Below, piece by piece: positions 57,749 to 64,000 of a stretch of 64,000 nt of DNA (position 1 is its first letter; each line of letters starts with the position of its first letter). Both the position numbers and the translations under genes were made by a program. Source of the stretch: JBBDYD01 sp040901865 (GTDB lineage Bacteria; Bacteroidota; Ignavibacteria; UBA10030). The notes below the pieces were generated by a model. It ran no database searches and was not told the DNA's origin. It saw only the letters and a list, made by a program, of their open reading frames with translations. The DNA lies in assembly GCA_040901865.1 (NCBI GenBank), contig JBBDYD010000147.1:23315-87314 (forward strand), given 5' to 3'.

Positions 57749-59868
57749 GCTGGTGATGGTTTTTGTACCCCCGGTAGTTCGCCCCTGCCCGTTCTTGCCA
57801 GGAGCATTTCCGTGATTGCCAGGAAAAGCGCCGCGATCAGAAAGTGCTTCCACAATTCAACCCCATGACGCGTCTCGAGGACCGAGGCCTGCACCGCACT
57901 GCCTTCCTCAATGGTCGTGAGCGCACCTTCAGGAATTCCCAGCGAGGAGAACAGCGTCTCAAGCGATTCCTCTGTTGCCCGCACTGTTCGTGACTCGTCG
58001 GGATCGATGTTCACGCTGAATGTCCTCAGCGCTCCGGCGGTGTTTTTCAATGTGTAGGTTCCGAGCTCGTCTGTTTTGCCAAACGAAAGCCCCCTGCCCG
58101 GCTCGGGTTGAATCCCGCCTTCGATGTTCCGCGGGGTCACAATGGTGAGCCGCTCCTGCGCATCGGGAAGTGAGGAAAACCGGACGGTCTCACCGGCAAG
58201 AATCGTCGGTTGATGGATCTGTTCCTGCGACAGAGACGACACCGTTCGTTGGATCAGAGGCACGAAAAGGCCCTTGAGCGGAAAATCGGACCATTCGAGT
58301 GTTGGCGCAACTGTAAAAAGAAGGACACGTCCTTTGTCCACGCGCTGCTCGAGCAGGAATGGTGATCCTGTCGTCAGCGCTATGATCACCGCAGAACGCT
58401 CGGTGGGAATTGCGCGGACAAATCGCCGGATCCTCGGAGATTCGAGGACACGGGAACGGTCATTCCCTGATTCCGTGAACATCCCGTCGAAGAGTGGATG
58501 GGCCATCTCGGCACGGTCGAATTCAACAAACGAATCTTCCGCTCCGCCCGGCTGAATACCCTGGAAGGGCGGGAGTTCAAGCAGACGCAGAAGCTCAGTG
58601 GGGGCGGCTCCCGCGCCTGGAAAGATGGCCAGTCCGCCCCCATTGCGGACAAATGCATTCACACGATCCGACTGAAAAGATGTCAGAGCACCGGGGTTGG
58701 CAAGGAACATCACGTCTGCCTGTTCAAGCATACCCGAAGTGATTCTGTCGGGTGGCGTGGTTGCGAGTGTAAGAGAGGATCCGCTCTGCTGTCGTGTTTC
58801 AAGGGCGAGCCGCACGTAGCGCAGGCCGGCCGATTCACCGGCAAGGAGAACGCGGATGGTTTCGGACAAATGCAATGAAAGGAACCTGCGGTTGTCAAAC
58901 TCCAGGTCGTCGTTTTCGAGTTCGGCGGTGATGTTCTGGAATCCGGGGGACGATGGAACGACGGAAAACGATGTCCTCGCAATTCCCCCAGCTTCGACCG
59001 AAATGCCTTTTTGGGCAACGCGCGTGCCGTTGAGGAAGATGCTCACCAGGTGGTTCTCGACGGGAGAGGACGAATGGTTTGCAACTGCAACATCAAGGGA
59101 AAAAGGCTTCCGGGCTTCAATAAGAGTGTTGGAGATGGAAAGGGATTCAATGGCCAGGTTCGACGGCGAACGGGATCCGATCGGTATGAGGAACAATCTG
59201 GCCTGGGGCCCAAAAAGGAACTCATCCCCGTTTTCTCTTTTTCTGTTCAGCAGCCCTGTCTGGAAATCCGAGATCACAAAGATTTCCTGCACAAGATTAT
59301 CGGATGCAGAAAGGATCTTTGCGGCGAGCCTCAAGCCGTCTTCGAGTTTTTGGTGGACAGGGGTCGGACGGATATCTTCCAGCAGGGAAGAGGCGCCAGC
59401 GACGGTCGAACGCGTCGAAACAGAGTCCATTCCCCGGCGTCCGGCTCTGGAGAGCGGAAGGACATGAATGTCGTCGTCATCGGTAAGAATTGCCAGCAGG
59501 TTTCGTGCAGATTCACGCGCTTGCTTCAGGTATTCTCCCGATCCATCCGAAGCGGTCATGCTGTACGAGTCATCGATGAGGATAACAGCTGTCGCCCGGG
59601 CTTTGGGACCCATGCCTTCGGCAAAACTGCCTTGGTACGTCGGCCGTGCGAACGCCAACACCAGAAAGAGGATCAAGAGGGTCCTGAGAATAAGCAAAAG
59701 GAGTTGGCGCAGCTTGAGCCGCCGGATGGTCGTCTTCTGCAGTTCCTTGAGAAAGGTGAGCGAGCTGAATTCGATGGTTCTCAGTTTTCTGAGATTGATC
59801 AAATGCAGGATCACCGGGATTGCGGCGGCCGCAAGCGCAGCCAGCATGAGCGGGTTCAGAAACGTCAT
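57745..59868 (-). CDS. BatA-like VWA-domain membrane protein
   Basis: 707 residues. The N-terminal BatA signature is FLNPLMLAALAAAAIPVILH, then LINLRKLRTIEFSSLTFLKE, and a second helix (LLLLILRTLLILFLVLAFAR). A von Willebrand A domain follows, with the MIDAS sequence VILIDDSYSMTASDGSGEYL (D-x-S-x-S). The long C-terminal part (~250-680) is beta-rich and has a last membrane helix (KHFLIAALFLAITEMLLA). Bat proteins are linked to aerotolerance and envelope stress in Bacteroidota and relatives. It starts 127 bases from the divergent patatin gene and is coupled to hflX by ATGA. Confidence 0.87.
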   Translation of the reverse strand: MTFLNPLMLAALAAAAIPVILHLINLRKLRTIEFSSLTFLKELQKTTIRRLKLRQLLLLILRTLLILFLVLAFARPTYQGSFAEGMGPKARATAVILIDDSYSMTASDGSGEYLKQARESARNLLAILTDDDDIHVLPLSRAGRRGMDSVSTRSTVAGASSLLEDIRPTPVHQKLEDGLRLAAKILSASDNLVQEIFVISDFQTGLLNRKRENGDEFLFGPQARLFLIPIGSRSPSNLAIESLSISNTLIEARKPFSLDVAVANHSSSPVENHLVSIFLNGTRVAQKGISVEAGGIARTSFSVVPSSPGFQNITAELENDDLEFDNRRFLSLHLSETIRVLLAGESAGLRYVRLALETRQQSGSSLTLATTPPDRITSGMLEQADVMFLANPGALTSFQSDRVNAFVRNGGGLAIFPGAGAAPTELLRLLELPPFQGIQPGGAEDSFVEFDRAEMAHPLFDGMFTESGNDRSRVLESPRIRRFVRAIPTERSAVIIALTTGSPFLLEQRVDKGRVLLFTVAPTLEWSDFPLKGLFVPLIQRTVSSLSQEQIHQPTILAGETVRFSSLPDAQERLTIVTPRNIEGGIQPEPGRGLSFGKTDELGTYTLKNTAGALRTFSVNIDPDESRTVRATEESLETLFSSLGIPEGALTTIEEGSAVQASVLETRHGVELWKHFLIAALFLAITEMLLARTGRGELPGVQKPSPA

Positions 59869-59995
59869 GAGGTATGCCGAAGAATCTCTTGGGGAGACGA
59901 ACTGTGGACAGAATCAACTTAACCTCCGGATGACCGAAAAGCAAGTTCGATCTCGCGTTGAAATTCGGCGCACATTTCGGTACCTTCTCTCTGCC

Positions 59996-62605
59996 ATGAC
60001 GCACACTGTACTTTTCACGCGGGTAATTTTGTGTTTACTGGGAGCTTCGATTTCCACCGTCCGCGTCGTTGCCCGGCAGAACGGCGACCCTGTGCGGGTG
60101 TGGACCATGCAGCCAGTGTTGACCGGGTCGGTGAGTGGACTGCCTTCACTGGTGGATCATCGCGAGGTGAAGCGCCCACGCGTTGGTCTTGTCTTGAGCG
60201 GTGGCGGGGCACGGGGGATTGCCTCCATCGGTGTCATCGAGGCTTTTGAAGATGCCGGGGTCCCGATCGATTTCATCGCGGGCACAAGTATCGGAAGTAT
60301 TATCGGCGGTCTCTACTCCGCCGGTTATTCCACAGAGCAGTTGAAGGCACTGGTGGATTCGACCGACTGGGACAGCATGCTGAGCCTCGGTGACGATGCC
60401 CGCCGGAAAGACCTGTTCTATGACCAGAAACATGCCGTTGACAAGAGCATCCTGGTCCTTCGCTTCGACGGGTTTACGCCAATTCTTCCTGAATCGTTTT
60501 CGACAGGTCAGCGGCTCACGCATTACCTGAATGTCCTCGTTCTGCAGAGCGTCTATAATCCGGTCCCCACATTTGATCACCTGAAGATTCCTTTCCGTGC
60601 AGTGGCCACCGATCTGATTTCCGGGAGCCGTGTTGTGCTCGATCGCGGAGATCTCACTGAGGCTCTGAGGGCGAGCGTGACCGTTCCGCTTTTGTTCAGC
60701 CCGGTTCAACGGGATACCACGATGCTGTTGGACGGGGGACTGACATCCAATATCCCCGCTGATGTCGCGCGCCAATGGGGTGCGGATATCGTCGTTGCGG
60801 TCGATGTGACAAGCCCGCTGCGGCCTGCTCATGAACTCAACGCCCCCTGGGAAATTGCAGACCAGATCATTGGTATAGCGATGCAACTTGCCATCAAGGA
60901 ACAGCTCAAGGCGGCAGACTATGTCATTCGTCCCAGGATCGGCAATCATCTGTCGACAGAATTCACCAATCTTGATTCCCTGATTGTCGAAGGGAAAGCT
61001 GCGGCCACAGTCATTGTCGANNNNNNNNNNNNNNNNNNNNNNNNNNNNNNNNNNNNNNNNNNNNNNNNNNNNNNNNNNNNNNNNNNNNNNNNNNNNNNNN
61101 NNNNNNNNNNNNNNNNNNNNCTGGAGGTTCGCCCTCATCCCATCCTCACCGCCATAGTGGTTCGCGGCAACGCGGTCGTTGATTCTGATACGCTTCGGTC
61201 TGCATTCAATTGGCTCATTGGCAAACGTCTGAACGCGCACGCCGCACAACAGGCGATGGAGCAACTCCTGGAGATTTATCGTAGCAGGGGATATTCGCTC
61301 GCGCGGATCCAATCAGTCTCCCTGGATCAATCCACCGGGGTCGGCACCATCACGATCAACGAAGGCATCGTCCATCGGCGCACTATTGTCGGCACCAGGA
61401 AAACCAAAGACTATGTCATCTGGCGGGAATTACCGTGGAATGAGGGTGAAGTGTTTCAGGTGGACAAAGTGGCTGAAGGTCTCAACAACCTCTACGGCAC
61501 GAACCTTTTTGAGCAGATCTCCATCAAAACCGAACGGGGAGTGGCCTCGAACGAGGAGCAGATTGTGGTGATCAGTATTCGGGAGCGTTATACGGAGTTG
61601 ATTCGCCTTGGGATGACGATCGATAATGAGCGGAATGTCCAACCCTCGATTGATGTCCGCGATGAGAATTTTCTGGGAATCGGGTCGGAGTTGGGAATGC
61701 GGTTTTTTGGCGGATTGCGGAATCGATATTACCTGGGAGAGTTCAAGGCAAACAGGATCTTTAATTCCTATCTGACCTTCAATTTGAAGGGATATTATGA
61801 TTTGCGGGATGTCAATGTGTTTGTCGATGAAAACCTTCAAAGTCCGACGCGCTGGAATCGCGTCCGGTCCGGTGAATACCGCGATGTTCGCCAGGGGGTT
61901 GCGATGGCGTTCGGCACCCAGCTCGAACGGCTCGGATTGTTTACCATCGAGGGGAGACATGAGCGGCAGAGAATCTGGAATATCTTCGGCCAGCCGCTGG
62001 ACACGACCCGGGAATATACCGTCAGTTCCGTCAAACTTGGGACACGGATAGACTCCCGGGATCAATTCCCGTATCCCCGCGACGGTGTGGTGATGGATTT
62101 TTCGTACGAATCCGGAATCGTCTCGGAGCGTGAGAAGGTCGGGTTTACAAAGATGCTCTTCAGCTACGAATGGTACAAAGCCCTCTTTTCAAACCAGGTC
62201 ATTCGACCGAAGGTCCTGTTTGGGTTCGGAGACGAAACTGTTCCCCTCACGGAACAGTTCCGGTTGGGTGGCCAGGACAGTTTCTTCGGATATCGCGAAG
62301 ACAACGCGCGGGGAAGACAATTGTTCCTCCTCAGCCTTCAATACAGTTACCAGCTTCCGGTGAACCTCTTGTTCGATACGTACGTGATGGTCCGGTATGA
62401 CCTCGGCCACATCTGGGAAAAGGCAGAGCAGATCCGTATCAAGGATCTCCGGCATGGGATTGGATTGACCCTGGCGCTCGACACACCCATTGGGTCGGCG
62501 GAATTCTCCGTTGCCAGGGCTTTTTTCATTCGAAAAGACCTCTTCGACAACCCTTTGAGTTACGGCCCCATTGCTACGTATTTCAAGATAGGATATACTT
62601 TTTAA
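59996..62605 (+). CDS. patatin-BamA fusion (type Vd autotransporter-like), with assembly gap
   Basis: From ATG 59996 the product is ~869 residues including the 100-N gap (61021-61120). A signal peptide (HTVLFTRVILCLLGASISTV) precedes a patatin-like phospholipase domain: PRVGLVLSGGGARGIASIGV, nucleophile in AGTSIGSIIGGLY (GxSxG), catalytic Asp in MLLDGGLTSN. After the gap comes a POTRA domain (HPILTAIVVRGNAVVDSDTL, NEGIVHRRTIVGTRK) and a 16-stranded barrel region (FRLGGQDSFFGYREDNARGR; end YGPIATYFKIGYTF). This is the PlpD/FplA plan: a lipase displayed or released through its own Omp85-like pore. A frame open much further upstream (from 59468) overlaps the batA gene and is not used. Confidence 0.9.
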   Translation: MTHTVLFTRVILCLLGASISTVRVVARQNGDPVRVWTMQPVLTGSVSGLPSLVDHREVKRPRVGLVLSGGGARGIASIGVIEAFEDAGVPIDFIAGTSIGSIIGGLYSAGYSTEQLKALVDSTDWDSMLSLGDDARRKDLFYDQKHAVDKSILVLRFDGFTPILPESFSTGQRLTHYLNVLVLQSVYNPVPTFDHLKIPFRAVATDLISGSRVVLDRGDLTEALRASVTVPLLFSPVQRDTTMLLDGGLTSNIPADVARQWGADIVVAVDVTSPLRPAHELNAPWEIADQIIGIAMQLAIKEQLKAADYVIRPRIGNHLSTEFTNLDSLIVEGKAAATVIVXXXXXXXXXXXXXXXXXXXXXXXXXXXXXXXXXXLEVRPHPILTAIVVRGNAVVDSDTLRSAFNWLIGKRLNAHAAQQAMEQLLEIYRSRGYSLARIQSVSLDQSTGVGTITINEGIVHRRTIVGTRKTKDYVIWRELPWNEGEVFQVDKVAEGLNNLYGTNLFEQISIKTERGVASNEEQIVVISIRERYTELIRLGMTIDNERNVQPSIDVRDENFLGIGSELGMRFFGGLRNRYYLGEFKANRIFNSYLTFNLKGYYDLRDVNVFVDENLQSPTRWNRVRSGEYRDVRQGVAMAFGTQLERLGLFTIEGRHERQRIWNIFGQPLDTTREYTVSSVKLGTRIDSRDQFPYPRDGVVMDFSYESGIVSEREKVGFTKMLFSYEWYKALFSNQVIRPKVLFGFGDETVPLTEQFRLGGQDSFFGYREDNARGRQLFLLSLQYSYQLPVNLLFDTYVMVRYDLGHIWEKAEQIRIKDLRHGIGLTLALDTPIGSAEFSVARAFFIRKDLFDNPLSYGPIATYFKIGYTF
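61021..61120. other. assembly gap (100 N)
   Basis: Exactly 100 unknown bases between the patatin and the POTRA parts of the gene. The two sides are in one frame with a 100-base gap, which may be chance because the real length is unknown. Confidence 0.98.
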
Positions 62606-62628
62606 ACGATGATTTGATCCAGGACGGC

Positions 62629-62643
62629 ATGCAACGTTTGCAT
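62629..62643. promoter_or_regulatory. palindrome ATGCAA-CGT-TTGCAT
   Basis: Two perfect 6-base arms around three bases, 38 bases upstream of the PDZ-sensor gene and 24 bases after the patatin gene stop. It could be an operator for a dimeric regulator; there is no other support. Confidence 0.25.
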
Positions 62644-62681
62644 CACTGTCCACGTAGCAGTAGAAGAGACAAGAACCCATT

Positions 62682-64000
62682 ATGAAGAGTCCCCTCGAAA
62701 AGTCCCCCCGCCTTACCCGTGCCGTGTTCACCCTGGTGGCGCTCATTGTCCTGGGCGTCACGACGTTGAATTTCCTTGACATCATGTTCTACAAGGCTAT
62801 AAGCAACGACCAGTGCGGATGGCTGCCACGGCCGGACGGTTCCCCCGGCGCCATCATCACCGACGTGGCTCCGGACGGAGTCACCGACAGAGCCGGGATC
62901 AAGGACGGAGACGTCCTCCTCAAGATCAACGGCCAGGAATTTCGCACTCCCGTGCAGGCAATGGCGATCATCAACCCGATGGCGCCCGGAGAATATGCGA
63001 CATACCTCGTTGACCGTAACGGCGTGACCTTTGAAACGAAGGTCGAAATTCTCAAAGTGGTCAATGTCACCTATCTTGCCTATTGTCTTATCGGCTTCGG
63101 ATTTCTTACCGTTGGGTATGTGGTCGTGATGACGAGACCCCAGGGAAAGCTCCAGCGCCTCTTTGCATGGTACAGCGTTGCAGCCATGCTGGTCTTCGGG
63201 TTTTCCACCCTGAATATCAACCAGGGTGTCGATCCGCAATGGAAGGTCACCGCGTTTATCTCGGCGTTTTTTGCGGGTCGCCTCATCGCTCAACCCCTGT
63301 TCGTCATTTTCTTCGTTTCGTTCCCCGTCCGGCGGCCCATTGCCGATCGCTGGTGGTTCAGAATTGCCTTGATCGTGCTGAGTCTCGCCACGGTCGCTCC
63401 CATTTTCTACAATCAGCTGGCAAATCTGCCGGGCTGGCTCGCGCAGATGATCATATCGGCGCCCTTCTTCTTCTTTTTTACCGGACTCGCCCTCTTCGTT
63501 GTTTCGTATTTCAAACTCATTGAGCCCTCGAAACGGCGGCAATTCCGCCCTATTCTCGTGGCGATCGGCGTGGGCGTGGCCACGTTTGCCTATATCAGCG
63601 TCATGCAGGCCCTGAACCCGTTCATCGTCTTTACACAACCGGTGATCCTGATGCCAGGACTTTTCCTGGTCGCAGTGCCCGCCGCGTTCGGGTACTCGAT
63701 TTTCCGCTATCGGTTGATGGACATCGACCTTATCATCAAGCGAAGCCTCCTCTATGGAGCGATCACGGCAACCCTGGCAGCGATCTATATCGGCATGGTG
63801 TTCGGTATCGGAAGCCTGCTCGGTGCGCTCATCGGCAATCAGGAAAACGAGGTCCTGAACATTACCGCTTTTCTCATTATCGCTTTCGCGTTCGATCCGA
63901 TCAAACGACGTGTCCAGGATGGCATCGATCGGGTGTTTTACCGGGAACGGATGAATTACCAGCGCGCGCTCCTGGAATTCAGCCAGGAATTGCCGCGGCA
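62682..64000 (+). CDS. PDZ-domain, multi-membrane-segment sensor protein (3' end outside the window)
   Basis: 439 residues are visible from ATG 62682; the end lies outside the window. One N-terminal helix (VFTLVALIVLGVTTLNFLDI), then a periplasmic PDZ domain (GAIITDVAPDGVTDRAGIKD, GDVLLKINGQEF), then a series of about eight membrane helices (e.g. YLAYCLIGFGFLTVGYVVVM; IAQPLFVIFFVSFPV). After FRYRLMDIDLIIKRSLLYGA (an arrangement known from histidine kinases and PP2C-type regulators with 7TM sensor parts) the visible piece ends in a coiled coil region (RVFYRERMNYQRALLEFSQE). A C-terminal GAF/kinase or phosphatase domain is expected. The domain type of the missing part is inference. Confidence 0.8.
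   Translation, partial: MKSPLEKSPRLTRAVFTLVALIVLGVTTLNFLDIMFYKAISNDQCGWLPRPDGSPGAIITDVAPDGVTDRAGIKDGDVLLKINGQEFRTPVQAMAIINPMAPGEYATYLVDRNGVTFETKVEILKVVNVTYLAYCLIGFGFLTVGYVVVMTRPQGKLQRLFAWYSVAAMLVFGFSTLNINQGVDPQWKVTAFISAFFAGRLIAQPLFVIFFVSFPVRRPIADRWWFRIALIVLSLATVAPIFYNQLANLPGWLAQMIISAPFFFFFTGLALFVVSYFKLIEPSKRRQFRPILVAIGVGVATFAYISVMQALNPFIVFTQPVILMPGLFLVAVPAAFGYSIFRYRLMDIDLIIKRSLLYGAITATLAAIYIGMVFGIGSLLGALIGNQENEVLNITAFLIIAFAFDPIKRRVQDGIDRVFYRERMNYQRALLEFSQELPR

Noticed and set aside
59011..59922. 303-codon plus-strand frame opposite the BatA-like gene
   Set aside because: Antisense to the VWA and BatA motifs; the product is charged and without domains.
62643..63638. 331-codon minus-strand frame near the window end
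   Set aside because: It lies opposite the PDZ and membrane region of the sensor gene, which has an intact plus-strand frame to the window edge.
1..64000. tRNA, rRNA and integrase attachment sites bordering the G+C-rich island
   Set aside because: Reading both edges (about 26.6-27 kb and 47.9-48.8 kb) I found no cloverleaf, no integrase and no direct repeat that would mark attachment sites.

Overview
The window looks like a chromosomal segment of a Gram-negative bacterium of the Bacteroidota/Ignavibacteriota (FCB) type, probably from a draft or metagenome assembly. The taxonomic evidence is a secreted protein with a type IX secretion sorting domain containing YPNPFNPSTTIRYDLP, a TamB gene followed directly by a lipoprotein-type TamA (TamL), a BatA-like protein, and an MCE/Mla lipid transporter. 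There are two runs of exactly 100 N (8295-8394 and 61021-61120), which are assembly gaps of unknown true size. I saw no tRNA, rRNA, CRISPR array, transposase or integrase.

Layout. 1-7.6 kb: a zinc alcohol dehydrogenase, a GT4 glycosyltransferase with an extra C-terminal domain, a GH130 mannoside phosphorylase that seems to start at AUU, a DUF1508-OmpA fusion, small membrane and secreted proteins, and a LysE exporter. 7.8-14 kb: a collagen-like secreted protein interrupted by a gap, a T9SS cargo protein, an M48 lipoprotein protease, and an MlaE-MlaF-MlaD lipid transport set. 14.9-23 kb: a tightly overlapping chemosensory operon (CheW, CheR-TPR, CheW, soluble MCP, CheA-REC, CheB, response regulator). 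It resembles Wsp-type systems but has no GGDEF output. 23-26.6 kb: a di-haem cytochrome c peroxidase-like protein, a flavoprotein reductase and a J-domain protein.

27-47.9 kb is a visibly more G+C-rich metabolic island. It holds a CopB-type metal P-ATPase, phosphoketolase, a second GH130 enzyme, pyruvate kinase, a complete N-type ATPase operon (atpD-C-Q-R-B-E-F-A, then an HPF-like gene, then atpG), class I aldolase, zwf and pgl. It also contains many relics: a frameshifted rpiB, split fragments of gnd, a phosphohexomutase tail, a broken second hpf, a broken YHS-domain gene and a stray atpD 5' end. As a set, the genes suggest sugar-phosphate cleavage (oxidative pentose phosphate entry plus phosphoketolase) next to an auxiliary ion-translocating ATPase. 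The relics suggest a laterally acquired block undergoing recombination and decay.

48-64 kb returns to envelope functions: YihY, TamB-TamL, HflX and BatA on the minus strand, a patatin-BamA (type Vd secretion) protein, and the 5' part of a PDZ/multi-membrane-segment sensor protein cut by the window end.

Most notable for follow-up are: a CheB whose receiver has lost both the phosphoacceptor Asp and the conserved Lys; a nonsense codon inside the 63-bp repeat array of the chemoreceptor; DUF2934-like modules fused to both the ATPase b subunit and the metal P-ATPase; Lys/Pro/Glu-rich tails on three ATPase subunits; two paralogous 45-residue Lys-rich proteins; and recombination scars around pyk/atpD and gnd/pgm.
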